Below are positions 22,882-50,225 of a stretch of 64,000 nucleotides of DNA, in pieces. Origin of the DNA: Enoplolaimus lenunculus (lineage: Eukaryota; Nematoda; Enoplea; Enoplida; Thoracostomopsidae). The DNA is taken from the NCBI GenBank assembly GCA_030248215.1, contig JASANG010000036.1:1-64000 (forward strand), read 5' to 3'. Position numbers and translations under genes: made by a program. Each line of letters opens with the position of its first letter. Position 1 is the first letter of the stretch. The notes below the pieces were generated by a model that worked only from the letters and a program-made list of their open reading frames with translations, did not search any database and was not told where the DNA came from.

Positions 22882-24823
22882 TGCATCATCCACATTAAAG
22901 AATGTTGCTGTGTGGAAAGGGCTGATTCAATTCCGGAAAATAGGGTAAATTAGAAACAAAATAGTTTCGTGTATTGGAATTTAACATGATTTAGTTTCGT
23001 TAAATTTTACTTCACAGAGTAATTTGAAATACCTTTAATGTCCAATTCCAATACACGCACGTTCACAAACATGTTATTCCTAATATCCCTAATGTCACAG
23101 TTATACGTGTACTGTAATAGGTAAATAATAGTAATCTTTAAAATTGTTGTCGTAACAAAATTTGCAAATCTTCATGTAACGTATACGGGAATTGTATCTA
23201 ATCTAGCACATGCAAGTGGAGTATTCGACACATGTGCATATCTGACATTTACATATTTTATCATTTATCAAATTGCTAAGTTCATCGATTACATAAATCC
23301 TAGTTTTATAGTTTATACGCTTCGTAGAAAATCAACATGCTGGATTACTATATTGCATGACTCAAGTAATGGACAATCTGCACTTTCATCGTTTCAAGAA
23401 AGTGCATTTAAATGAAACAAATTTTGGTACGATTTAAGGAAATGACACACGTTAAATTCAGTCCCTCTACTCAGGTAAAATGTGATCTAAATAATGGGAT
23501 AGTAAGTAAAATATGATTGGTTGGTTTTAGACTATGAATATACTTGTGTCACGACCACCCATAGTCATTAAGTATGGTACTGGTTTTGGTCTAGTATTTT
23601 GGAATTTTGGTGGTTTCTTAGCAACAGAATACACATATTCTTAAGCCTAAGCATAAAAACCAAAGCGTTCGTTGCATTTATGTGAACAGGTTGCTAGAGA
23701 TACAACTGCAGTTTTTTGAAATATTGACCTATCGCGAGACAAGAAAATATAAAGTACTACGTTTTTTAAAATTTAATAAAAAACACCAGGAAGCATAAAG
23801 GACAGGGTAGTAGAAGTATGCTTATAGGCAGTAAAAACTGGATGACTGCTGGTCGTAAAATATACGTAGACATCAGCGGCGGATTTGATCAATCAAGAGG
23901 AATTACTAATCTACGGTTACCAATGTAAAAGTAAACATTGGCCGTAAATCTTATATACGTAGAGATCAGCGGTCGATTGCGTTATTATTTTTGCAGGGGC
24001 TGCCTTTTTAAAAAGCTCACTGTTTGTACCATTTTTATTATTTAATGGACAACACGGAAAACCAGAAAAAGTGTCATCTGTCTACTTTCAACTAGAACGA
24101 CGGTTTACTACCTGAACTGGAAACACGGTTTACACATTGCACTACCAATAACCTTTACACTAAAGTTTGTCTCTCGCATGCCCCTATCAGAAATGTGTGT
24201 GGTTCACCTTTTTTCGCCACGTACAATTTATAATATTTTCATAATATATATGGTATCCCGTTATTAATAAACGCTTACGTTTCACTTAATCGTAATTTTC
24301 GACTTTCACGACTCTTTAAAATGTGACGTCTTTAAAACTTGAAACTAACAGACTTACGAAGACGCACTTTTATCTTTTGTTCACTTCAAGATTATTTGAT
24401 ATTTGTTTACTCCAAATTGCTGGTGTACAAGATATGTCATTGTACACGAACGGGTTCTCTAGAATTGCATTATGTTAGATTTAACTAAAATGACTTGAGA
24501 TAAAATTTTAAGAATTAAACCCGTTACGTAGTTGAGAATGTAAATGTTTACTCTTTCACGATTTCTGGAAAACGTCTACTGTATCATTGTTTGTTTCTAG
24601 AGTCGTGCTGTGGTGAACTTGAACTTTAGACCACCAATAACATTTTATAAAATTGTAAAATGGGCTATTACAAAATACGTTAGTTTACGTATTCCACGAT
24701 TATTATGATTGACCTAAATGTTGAGCTTGCGTGTACTGGAATTGAATCAAATTTCGAAATTTGCGTTTTGGAATGTGTACCATTTTTCTCCACACAGCAA
24801 CATTCTTTAATGTGGATGATGCA
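22882..24823. mobile_element. 1.9-kb DNA transposon derivative with 35-bp identical inverted repeats
   Basis: The left TIR (22882-22916) starts TGCATCATCCACATTAAAGA and the right TIR (24789-24823) is its exact inverse over 35 bases. Both sides are flanked by TAA (22879-22881, 24824-24826). A 3-bp TAA duplication fits PIF/Harbinger. The interior has no open frame of useful length, so the element is non-autonomous. The intact TIRs suggest recent activity. Confidence 0.85.
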
Positions 24824-24834
24824 TAAAATCTGCT

Positions 24835-24960
24835 TTGTAGTGTAAGCATATTCCTAAGCCTATGCCTAAGTGAAGACCTTAGATTAACTAAAGCTTAAGC
24901 TTATTCTATTTTAACCCCACCTAACACAGTTTTGTCCCTGATATTTTTGGATGGGCTGGT
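24835..24960 (+). repeat. Hexamer-rich MITE fragment lacking its left end
   Basis: AGTGTAAGCATATTCCTAAGCC through CCCTGATATTTTTGGATGGGC matches the right two thirds of subfamily I. It starts 11 bases outside the TIR of the 22882-24823 element. Confidence 0.7.
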
Positions 24961-27393
24961 TCAATTATTACGATGATAGGTTTTTCGAAGTTGGTGTATT
25001 CTGTTTGGACGTAGCTTTTTCGAGGTGCTGGGATGCAAATTACTGTAAAGGAATGCGGGTCAATCTGTGTAAACCCATTTGTGTGTTGGATCTATTGCTT
25101 TTTCAGTGGATCGTGGGTGCCCCCCTTTTGGAAATTTTTAGAGTTACAATTCTTAGAATTAAAATGTTTATAAATTTTGGGTGAAGACACAATATTGAAA
25201 ATACTTTAAGATTTTTGTTTCTGTAAATATCAAACCTGTTTTGAAAAGTTGGATTTCGGGACATAACATCTAATTACGAGAATTTCGGAAAATCTTAAGC
25301 TAAAAATTGTTTTCAAAATTTAGTTTTTTTGCGAATTCACCTATATTTTCAGAGAATTTTAAAGATTTGAAGGATTTTCTGAATTCTTCGAATTTATGAA
25401 TTGTGTTTGAGTTGCGGGTTTTACAGATACAGAAATTTTATTTGAGATTGCGTTGTGCTTTAAGAGTCGCACGGGTTAAGAGATTTATAATTTGAATTTT
25501 CTGAAGCGTTATTGGCAGACATTGAATTCAACGCTATTGGTGAAGTCCTTGTATAGAAGCCTCAAATTTTGTTTTAATTTGTACCTTAACGTACAGTAGT
25601 TTAGCGTGCGCATAAAATAAGTAGGAAAGTAGGAGATACCCGTCATAATTGCGTGCAGTATAGCCTGTACATATTGCGTGTATTGATTAACGATATAGCA
25701 GCATACTTGGTGCGTGTACGAGAATTAAGGGGAGTGTTAGCGTGAATCGCTAAATTAGAGTATTTTACATATTGTGTAAGTATTGGCGATTTTGTGATCA
25801 ATCCCTGTTGGGGGCCAATTTCGTTTCGAGTTTACTGATTGATATATCGGTATACCTTCGGGTATCAAGGCTATCTGTGATACTTATCAGTTGAGTTGTG
25901 TACGTATTCCATTTTGGGCGTGGGAAGGATTTATTAGTGTGAATTATTTTGGGGCGTACTGTAGGTATATAGTTGACGGATTGGAGGTGTGCTTGTGTCT
26001 AGTAATTACGATCGCTTGAAGGCGTTCCCTGGAGTGCCGACTGGCAATCGTAAACGTTACAAACGGATAATAAAAATAACGCGAACGGAAAGGGATATTG
26101 AAGTATAAAAGTTTCAAAAACGTTGTATTTTTCTGTCATTACAATTGTGGCGGGCAAACATTCACCGGTATTTCAAAATATTTAAAGAAAAAATGGCAGA
26201 TGCATAGAAATTTTTAAGAATTAAACCGTGACACCGGCTCGGGGGAATCGGAATTAATTCCTGGGAGAACGGGGAACAAGTTAACCGTAACAGCGGTTGC
26301 GACTGTCCATTTCTTGGTGGTTCTAAAATACGCTACTACATGTATCAAGATAGCAAATTTTGATTTATTCACATATACACCCATCTACAACAATGCTGTC
26401 AATAAAAGATGTATAAAATACACTGGTGGTGCATGCTTATTACCAGATAATTTAAATACGATTGAAACCTAAAGTGTGCTCCCAAAATTTCGAAGACTAA
26501 AGTAAATGTACAGATTGCGGTTTCCGATTGGCTTTGGCGGCGATTATCTCGTGGTTCGTCTGAAACAGAGCCAATTTGGATTTCTTACCGACCTCCTGGT
26601 CTTCGGCAACCAAATTAGCATTTTGCAAAATTTTCAATGGGCTAATTTTAAGATAATTTAAAAATACGAAGTCATAAGTCCGATATATCAAGCTAAACTG
26701 AAGTTTTTTTAATTTTGGCATGCTTTAAAAGATCAAAATTTTAAATCATCATAAAATTATGCAGGAAACTGGCATAATATTTTAACTCAGGTTTGATTAC
26801 AGAATTGTTTTCGTCAGCTCCAGCTACTTTAATGGTGAAACAATGCAACATATTCCAAAAAAAATTTTACATAATAGCATTTCGGATATCCGGATACACG
26901 TTTCTTCTCAGATGCATATCCGGGTATTTTTCATATCCGGTGCCCATCTATAAACACAGAACGATTTCTTCCCCCTGCCCGGACAATTCTTCTCCCCACA
27001 GTTATTCAGTACAACTTCTCCGACCGTCGCAGAACGAATACTCACCTATGAAAACTGTTGTTCACGACTATTTTCACTCACGGTCATTCCCTTGCTTCTC
27101 ATGCAATTACTCCTTTTTCGACGCATCAACTTTTATGGCGAGATTCTAAAACAGAATCTGGAATTAGATTTCCATACTGCTTAGAGTTCCTAAGATAGGG
27201 TCTATAATCTAGCATCGGTTAGACTGCTAAAAATGTGCTAAAATATAAAAAAGGGCTTAGGGCAAACAAACCTCGCAGATGAAGTAAATGAGCGACACCG
27301 AGTAACAATGTGAGAAACGGAGTCGTGAACAAAAATTTTCATAGCGGAGTACTCTTGTCCTGAGTAATTTTGGGAACAGAAATTGTCCTGAGT

Positions 27394-27771
27394 CAGGGTG
27401 CAACCGGAATTACCATTTACCGGAACCGGAGTTTGAAAATTTTACCGGAACCGGAACCTGAAAGTGAAAAATGCATTTCACCAAAAATTTCATTTTAATC
27501 TTATTTTTTGCTCTGTTATTTGTGAAATAACCTTAGTCGAACATAGGTATTTATCTTATTTGTTGTATTTTAGATTTTCATCATCGACTGAAGTGAAATC
27601 CACCATCAATGGCTTATATTCAGAGTACAAGTGGCTTTCAAAAGAAATTCTTAAAAATTCGCAAAGTTAAGAAAACGGCCAAATTATAACACCGGAATTT
27701 TTAAATCCGGTAAAAATTTACCGGAACCGGAAGGTGAAAAATGCCGGAACCGGAATTCCGGTTGCATCCTG
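27394..27771. mobile_element. hAT-like MITE, CAGGGTGCAACCGG family, near-exact target duplication
   Basis: 378 bp. Ends are CAGGGTGCAACCGGAATT and AATTCCGGTTGCATCCTG. The flanks TCCTGAGT (27386-27393) and TCCTGAAT (27772-27779) agree at 7 of 8. The subterminal parts repeat CCGGAA units; the interior is AT-rich. Related interiors occur at 40596-40977 and 62445-62825. Confidence 0.88.
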
Positions 27772-28323
27772 TCCTGAATAATTTTTGTGGGAGTTGGGGG
27801 GTGGGGGAGAAATTATCGTGAGTAATTTTGGGAACAGAAATTGTTCTACGACGATTTTTCCAGGTGAAAGAATGGGCCGAAGAAGAAATGGTAGTCGTCG
27901 TGTGACCCGCTACATACTATACATGATTTCATGACGAAATTTCATTAATATACAACTGCAATACGAAAATTAATATTAATAACAACACCGTCAATAATTT
28001 TGCACTTAACAATCAAAATGTATTAAATTAGCCAGTTTTTCTAAAAGTCATTTGTTAATTTTAAAATTATATTACAATACTGAACTGCAATAAAATATGA
28101 CTGCAAACAATGAGCAATAACAACTTAAACCATATATATTATTATGTATCGTTTATATACTTTTATACCATGTAAACAACATATACAAACTGGTCACAGG
28201 GTCCCAACCGGAACTGAAATGAACATCTCTACTTTGCAACAATAACAACCGGAAGTCAGCGCGTTGATCAACAAGGCAAACAGTTGCCATCCGGAACGAT
28301 TAAAATATTCACCAATTGACTCA

Positions 28324-28700
28324 GGGTGTAATCGGAATTCCGATTCCGATTGCACAATCAATCGGAATCAGAATTTCCACATTTTAATTTTAGCCCTACT
28401 TGTTGTGATATGTTGTAGAAATATTATGCATCATTTATCTATTAAATTGTTTTAGATATGTTAACTTATCAATAATTGTTTGTAGTTTAGTTTTACAGAG
28501 CCAAAAAATGATTGCCAATTTGTTCACGCGACGTTTCTGAGAATTTTTGCCGGCCAACAGACGCCCTAAAATAGTATTATACTTGTTAATACAAATTATC
28601 CGTATAATCACAAAATTTGTAGTTCCGATTCCAATTCTGATTCCGGTGTAAATTTGCTGTTTGATTCCGATTCCGGTATAATCCAGTTTCGCTTAGCATC
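28324..28700 (+). repeat. hAT-like MITE, CAGGGTGCAA family, worn right end
   Basis: Starts CAGGGTGTAATCGGAATTCC, carries the family core, and ends CCGATTCCGGTATAATCCAG. The right terminal CACCCTG is not conserved. Same family as 12966, opposite orientation. Confidence 0.75.
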
Positions 28701-28813
28701 GTCACTGTTCTATCCACGGTGATTGTACTTGGCGAAATTTTCTAAACAAAGATCAGACGTAGTTTTGCTCGAGGTACAACAATACTTTAATTTTGAAAAG
28801 TTTTGCAAATTTA

Positions 28814-28986
28814 ACCCAATGTATACAACCTGTCGGTAACTGTAGCATAAGCATATTTCTAAGCCTACGTGTAAAAATGAGCATACACTTGAAGCCTAAG
28901 CCTAAGCGAAAAAAATAGTCTAAAGCTTAAGCTTACTATATTGAAGTCCACAGAAAAACGTTCCGCTCCTGATTTTTATATGAGCC
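28814..28986 (+). mobile_element. Hexamer-rich MITE, subfamily I
   Basis: Left end ACCCAATGTATACAACCTG; right end CCTGATTTTTATATGAGCC. Flanks CAAATTTA and TAAATTTG agree at 6 of 8. The interior is CCTAAGCCTAAGC with AGTCTAAAGCTTAAGCTTAC. Confidence 0.78.
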
Positions 28987-29593
28987 TAAATTTGTATGAA
29001 ACATCCAACTTACAACTCTTACCTTTTTTCATCTTAGAATCCAGTATAGAACCCTGACTAGACGAGGTAGACTTTATAATATCAAAAGTATTATATACAT
29101 GACAAATATAGCATTCATTTGGCGGTCCCAGCCAATTTTCTTCTGGGGGGGGGTCGGTTGGCTTCAAGATTTTGCCGCTCATAAAATGTTGATGTTTTTT
29201 CAAGTTAGCATCACTTTAATAGTATTAAAATTTAACTGTTTATGAAAAATTTCGACACTGGGGGTGGTGGTCGGCTCCTCTCTTTGTGACCGCCCTTGAA
29301 TATAATTTATATACAATAAACATGCATTATATATTGTTCAAAATGGTTGTCTGGAACAAAGCTACGTTTCAGTGCTTCAAAAATACAATTACCAAACACT
29401 GATACATTAAAAATTAATAATTATACGTATTTAAACATTGTACGAAACACTGGAAGCTCCGGGGCCATAGAGGGGGGCTCTTTCCTGAAGTCTTTTAGTA
29501 CTCGTATGTCTCTTCTATAATCCTTTTTTACTACTTTAATTCTTAATTTCCGACAAAGTCAAATTCAAAAATTTACGCTTCACTTAACAAAGT

Positions 29594-29877
29594 AAAGCCC
29601 CTTTTCACATGTCGTGCAAGTTTTTGCTGCGAGAACTTGCAGTTGCAACTTGCAGTTGCAAGTTTTGTTCAAAATCCCGCTCGAACAACTTGCAGCTGCA
29701 AAATAATTCATTAAAAATCATAGCTAGGAATTTAGTTCACGTGTGTGAATAACCATGCAAGTTCACTGAATTTATTACAGCCGCTTTCTCATTGGCTGAT
29801 GAAACAATGCCAGTTCTGCGTGCAATTTGCTGCTGCACGTTCTCGAAGCAAAAACTTGCACGTGTGAATGGGGCTTT
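29594..29877. mobile_element. MITE with AAAGCCCC ends and CTGCAAG-rich interior
   Basis: The ends are inverted: AAAGCCCCTTTTCACATG and CACGTGTGAATGGGGCTTT, followed inward by TGCAAGTTTTTGC on both sides. Flanking TA(A) is compatible with a short target duplication. Other copies at 52190-52450 and 54069-54333. No coding capacity. Confidence 0.8.
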
Positions 29878-30004
29878 ACAAAATTTTCACATCAGGTCTA
29901 ATTGAGTAACATTTTAAAGAATGTGGAAGGTAGTTTTCTAAAAATTATGTACATCTTAATTTTGTGAAGTAACCACGTCTACATATACGAAATATCCTAA
30001 CAAA

Positions 30005-30027
30005 ACTGATAAGCCAACAACAACAGC

Positions 30028-30062
<35 letters not shown>
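30005..30062 (+). repeat. CAA microsatellite
   Basis: About 19 CAA units with one CAG interruption, intergenic. Confidence 0.95.
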
Positions 30063-30276
30063 CGTACTCTGTACCAATTTATACCAGCTTCCTATTTTAA
30101 ATTTTTTAAAAATACAATTCCGCCCAATATAAATAGCATATAAACCAAATATTTTTTAATAACAATCCGTTATATATATTATTAGTATACATCTAAATAT
30201 ATATAAACAATATCTTTTCTGTACAAAGCATATTTAATAATTTCCAACCACACGGCAACAAATTTCAAATTCAAAT

Positions 30277-30776
30277 ACTCGCAAGCAATTGAAGCTTAAA
30301 GTTTCATACGGTTAAGCTTTAGACTAAATTTTATGCTTAGACTTAGGTTTAGGTATAGACGTATGCTTATTCTACTTACTCGCAAGCAATTGAAGCTTAA
30401 AGTTTCATACGGTTACGCTTTAGACTAAATTATATGCTTAGACTTTGGTTTAGGCATAGACATATGCTTATTCTACTTACTCGCAAGCAATTGAAGCTTA
30501 AACTTTCATACGGTTAAGCTTTAGACTAAATTTTAGGCTTAGGTTTAGGCATAGACATATGCTTATTCTACTTACTCGCAAGTAATGGAAGCTTAAACTT
30601 TCATACGGTTAAGCTTTAGACTAAATTTTAGGCTTAGGTTTAGGCATAGACATATGCTTATTCTACTTACTCGCAAGTAATGGAAGCTTAAACTTTCATA
30701 CGGTTAAGCTTTAGACTAAATTTAGGCATAGACATATGCTTATTCTACCGTTACGGCGATGTTCTCTACATTGGCG
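30277..30776 (-). repeat. Hexamer MITE with five tandem copies of its interior
   Basis: Five units of 95-101 bp start at 30277, 30378, 30479, 30574 and 30669 (ACTCGCAAGYAATKGAAGC). Each contains GGTTAAGCTTTAGAC and TTAGGCTTAGGTTTAGGC, the reverse complement of the subfamily I interior. The array ends with ACCGTTACGGCGATG and ACATTGGC, the inverted left terminus of the MITE. It lies about 0.4 kb downstream of the FOXO stop. Confidence 0.88.
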
Positions 30777-30841
30777 CATCCGGATCAAACCAAACCAACA
30801 GCCAAATTTGAACGGTTTTCTTATTGAATCGTGGAAGTTTT

Positions 30842-30847
30842 TTTATT
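30842..30847 (-). terminator. Candidate poly(A) signal for FOXO
   Basis: AATAAA on the minus strand, about 340 bases after the FOXO stop and between two hexamer-rich MITE pieces. Position is plausible; there is no transcript evidence. Confidence 0.35.
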
Positions 30848-31039
30848 TTTACAACTCCAAACCCCTCTGGTTATGCCATTCTTTACCTGTTCTATAATCT
30901 GTTAGCAACGGCAACACTTAGCTTTCTGTGGGTTCACAAACAACTTTGCTTAATTCCAATCAGATGCGACACAAACCCTTCACAATTCTGACCCATGTAA
31001 CGATCAGAGGCAGACCGTTTTTCCGCAGAACTGCAATAC

Positions 31040-31172
31040 AGTAAGTTTAAGCTTTAGACTAGTTTTTTTTGCTTAGGCTTCTGCTTAAGTTTACACACCC
31101 TTACGTTTAGGCTTAGGCTTTGGCTTAGGAATTTGTTTATACTACGCAACTCTACCGCTTGCGGCGACGTAT
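31040..31172 (-). repeat. Hexamer MITE fragment abutting the FOXO stop codon
   Basis: Plus strand reads AAGCTTTAGACTAG then GCTTAGGCTT and TTTAGGCTTAGGCTTTGGCT, the inverted interior of subfamily I. It ends about 16 bases from the FOXO stop (31188-31190), so the FOXO 3'UTR would begin in transposon DNA. Confidence 0.75.
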
Positions 31173-31187
31173 TAGTATTGTTCACTA

Positions 31188-46830
<15,643 letters not shown>

Positions 46831-46850
<20 letters not shown>

Positions 46851-47215
46851 TTTAAATGTTGTTGCTGTCACCACAAATCGAAATAAAGTTACGTATTAAA
46901 AATTATTTAAAAAATTAAATTTAACCCAATTTTTAAAATATTCAAATCGCTCGCAACATTAATTGTCCCATTTGAAATGTTCGCGTTGCCACGCGACACA
47001 ATCTCGATACAATTTTTTAATTCACTTGAACACAATTTAGTCTTTTAATACAATTTTAAACCAAATGTCGCTCGCAACATTTGCCGCTCGACATTGCTGT
47101 CGCTGCGTACAACTAAGACATAAAAATTTTAAAATTAATTTTGCGACAAGTTTGTTTTAAAATTCAAACAGTTTAATTAATAATTAAATCGCTCGCAAAC
47201 AATTGCCATTTAGAT
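46831..47215 (-). repeat. Four degenerate ~120-bp repeats spanning the FOXO start codon
   Basis: TCGCTCGCAA(A)CA with a following GCCAT/CAT motif starts at 46831, 46947, 47068 and 47189 (spacing 116, 121, 121). The first copy contains the FOXO ATG (46850-46848); two of the others also contain ATGs on the minus strand. They form the 5'UTR or promoter-proximal DNA of FOXO. Confidence 0.7.
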
Positions 47216-47519
47216 TATTGTTGTTGGCCACAGCAAATTCCCAAATAATAATTATTATTATTTTAAGAGATATTGTTTTAAATTTTAGTCAATTAGATTC
47301 GTACTACTAGCAGCCGGCGTCGCAGAATTAACACATTTGTATACGTCAGGTATAGGTAGGTCATTATGTCACAGCCTGGTTGGGGAACTTCGATAAAATT
47401 ACGTAAAGTGTATACTAATATATAGTAGAAGTTCCAGCACCAACACCAATATATTTGTATTTCTATTCAATAATATTCAGAATTATGTATGCTGAAAAGC
47501 AAATGCAATATATATTATT

Positions 47520-47814
47520 GTCGTAGGCCAATCTGCTATTCAATGCCAATTACCAATTGGCCTATGCCAATCTGCTATTTTGAGCCAATAGCAGATTGGC
47601 GTAGACCAAATACCCATTGTAAAATGTAGCAAAACAACAGTGCTGTACAACCAACTGTGATTGGTTGACGGGTACTGCGTCTGTGTAAATAATCAAATCT
47701 GACTGGTCTATAAGATTAATAGCAGTTTAGCCTAGGCGAAACTGTTACTGTGCAAAATAGCACATTGGCCTAGACCAATTAGTAATTGACTTGAACAGCA
47801 GATTGGCATACGAC
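47520..47814. mobile_element. MITE with ~50-bp inverted repeats, GTCGTA ends
   Basis: 295 bp. Left GTCGTAGGCCAATCTGCTAT and right inverted GTCGTATGCCAATCTGCTGT stay similar for about 50 bases, including CAATTACYAATTGG. The left arm is itself an internal repeat of CCAATCTGC. Family shared with 38201 and 44124. Confidence 0.85.
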
Positions 47815-47874
47815 ATATACAGTACAACCAGTCGTAGTGGAGCTACAGGTATTGAGCGAAAGCTTGTACATACG

Positions 47875-48365
47875 TTTTCATCAGTCTTGTTAAACATTCC
47901 AGGCTATATAAAGCACAAACTCAAATTTTAACCTACTTGGTTTTGAATTATTAAGCTAATATCTCAATTAGTTACGTTAGCTAACCATTCATTGATCGGT
48001 TTTGGAGGTTTATAAACAATTTATTCATATTCCTCACACCCAAAAACCTTTTAGTACGTACTGAAATTAGACTACTTGTAAAACCCTTATAATTACCGAA
48101 ATAATGTAAAAAAACCCTAATTTAGGCTAAACCAATTACACCAAATTAGCCTGTAGCAAACAAGCGATTAAAAAATATTACAATCCCAATGCGAAGTTAA
48201 CACCTCAGGATAATAAGTTTTCAACCGAAAAAAGTTTATCAAAATCCGTTCAGCAGTTCCTGACATTCCTGTCGGATGGACATCCTCTTTTCGACGCCCG
48301 AGTACAAACCATAAAAACGCTTCGCAAACCCCTGAGTTTCGTTCACCGTTTCGCTTCGCTCAATT
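47875..48365 (-). repeat. Dispersed repeat, inverse copy of 17935-18560
   Basis: Contains ATCAAAATCCGTTCAGCAG, the inverse of CTGCTGAACGGATTTTGAT, blocks of ACCAAATTAGCCTGTAGC and a TTTCGCTTCGCTCAA end. Class unknown. Confidence 0.65.
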
Positions 48366-49481
48366 ATTGATGTCTTTCCAATTACTGCCTCCCGCCCAGC
48401 CGGAAACTCATTTTAAACTTGGAATCCCAGCATTCCACGCAACAACACCTGCATTCTGTTTCCGGCTCCATAACGTGAACCAGTTTCAAACAAACTGTTT
48501 CCACACGTCAAATTTATCTGTTGCCCGCCGCATCGACAATACCTGAAATACATAACGTTCGCTTGCACGTTTTCAACCGCCCGCCCCCCCGTCCAACCGC
48601 ATCTATATCAACTTTCAAATTAACATTAAAAATATTAATTCAATATACATGTAACAACAACATTTCCAAACTTATCATACAGAGTCAATAAAAACAACGC
48701 TCGCCCGCCCGCCCGCCGTATAATTCAAAGCCGAGCTTGTGGCTGTCGGCATATGACGACTCGGGCCTTCCCATTTCATATTCTCGTTTACCTAAACTTT
48801 ATAGCAAAATTTTCGTGCTAAAATTGCGTTTAGCTCTTCTCGTTCGCGAACATTGTGGTCGAACTGGCATACACGCTTTGGGGGTTTAGCAATATACTAC
48901 TGTTACGGTCCGTCAGCAGTAGCTGGGTCATTTGTATGGGACAATGGTTCCACCGTCGGGGCGCGCGGGGGGGGGGGCACAACACTACCGGTGAAACTCA
49001 ATCATGCTTATCCTGAAGTATTTACCCTCCGTTAGCAAGCATGTTGACGTGACTAAAATACTTGTTACCGTAGTAAAACATGGATGTTAGCCCTGAGGAT
49101 TTGGTATAATAATTTTCAAATCGACAAAGTACAAAATGATTCTACATACCACAACTCAAAAACTAAATATGAACGGCATTATGAGTTTAAAGTCAAAATT
49201 AGCTTAATTGTCACATTTTGAAGCGTTGAGTATCACTTTTGACGTAGACACTGGAACTTCAGACCGCGATTTTATTAAGCAGCTTGGACAAAGTAGGCGT
49301 GCATAACTTTTCTCGTCGACTTATATGTGTAGACCGTATGCTGCCGGCAATCATAAATGAACATTACATCAGTGTACAACTGGATATCCAATTCCGGTTT
49401 TAATATCCGGAATAAGCGCAAACGTAACAATAAGCTTACACCTAAACCTAAGCCAAACCATTAATCTAAATCTTACGCTCA

Positions 49482-49656
49482 CCACTATGTATAGAACCTG
49501 TCCGTAACTGTAGCATAAGCATATTTCTAAGCCTAAGTGTAAAATGAGCATACAACTGAAGCCTAAGCCTAAGCAAAAACATTAATCTAAAACTCTTACG
49601 CTTACTCTATCGCAGTCCAGCACAAAAAACGTTCCGCCCCTGATCTTTACACGGGT
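49482..49656 (+). repeat. Hexamer-rich MITE, subfamily I, worn ends
   Basis: CTATGTATAGAACCTGTCCG at the left, CCTGATCTTTACACGGGTC at the right, with CCTAAGCCTAAGC inside. A second partial copy (CCTAAACCTAAGCC) precedes it at 49425-49480. Confidence 0.75.
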
Positions 49657-49737
49657 CTCCGTTTGTAATAATCGCTACTAAACAACATTACTCCAACAAA
49701 ATCGACCGCCCGCCCCCCCGAACTGAAGCAACGCCAG

Positions 49738-49920
49738 CAATGGCGGATTCACGGGGGGGCCACCCCGGCCGTGGCCCCCCAACAGCATCTCGACAAAAAT
49801 TATATTGGGACTCAAAATGGGACCCCCCTTTTATTTGGGTCACTACAGTATGGGTCAAAACTAAGTTTATTACCTGTGAAATTTTGGCCCCCCCATTTTG
49901 AGATCCTGGATCCGCCACTG
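49738..49920 (-). mobile_element. hAT-like MITE with CAGTGGCGGATCC ends, carrying a piece of a TA-MITE
   Basis: Inverse copy of the 36620 element; flanks AACGCCAG (49730-49737) and AACACCAG (49921-49928) agree at 7 of 8. Compared with the 36620 copy, about 30 internal bases are replaced by a 47-base segment (near 49808-49855) that matches one end of the 58672 TA-MITE, ending GGGTCACTACAGTA. Confidence 0.88.
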
Positions 49921-50046
49921 AACACCAGGATTTCAATTTACGAGGCGCATAAACTCGTTTAAAACATTTTTAGCGTCAGCATAGCGAATAAAACGTATTC
50001 TTGTTTATTCTAAGAACTAAAACAGTGTTAGCTTTATTCTAAATCC

Positions 50047-50225
50047 GGCTAATGTTATTTTGAGGGGCGTAACAGTAAATTAAGCGTATTTCTCTAACCG
50101 TAAACCAAAGCCTAAGCGTACCAAAAAATGATTTCCTAAGCCTAAGCGTTGCAAAAAATGAGTTCCTAAGCCTAAGTTTAAGCCTAAGCCTAAGCAAAAA
50201 ATGTAATCTAGAATCTAATCCTAAC
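50047..50225 (+). repeat. Hexamer-rich MITE, subfamily II, worn right end
   Basis: GGCTAATGTTATTTTGAGGGG at the left, then GGCGTAACAGTAAATTAAGCG and repeated TTCCTAAGCCTAAGCGT; the right marker AATCTAGAATCTAATCC is present but the terminus is lost. Confidence 0.72.

Larger units (their letters stand above)
20630..31187. other. TK2-FOXO intergenic region without recognised genes
   Basis: Ten kilobases with no exon I can support. The stretch holds a possible TK2 poly(A) signal (AATAAA near 20921), a two-copy tandem repeat (21605-21780), a piggyBac-like MITE (22101-22363), a 1.9-kb TIR element (22882-24823), hexamer MITE pieces (20680, 23640, 24835, 28814, 30277-30776), two hAT-like MITEs (27394, 28324), and a CAA microsatellite (30005-30062). 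The region 25000-27380 is AT-rich with nothing I can name; a 74-codon minus-strand frame at 26497-26721 is unassigned. Confidence 0.6.

Noticed and set aside
26497-26721. Minus-strand frame containing VAEDQEVGKKSKLALFQT
   Set aside because: The peptide looks protein-like but has no splice context or recognisable family; too weak to list as an exon.
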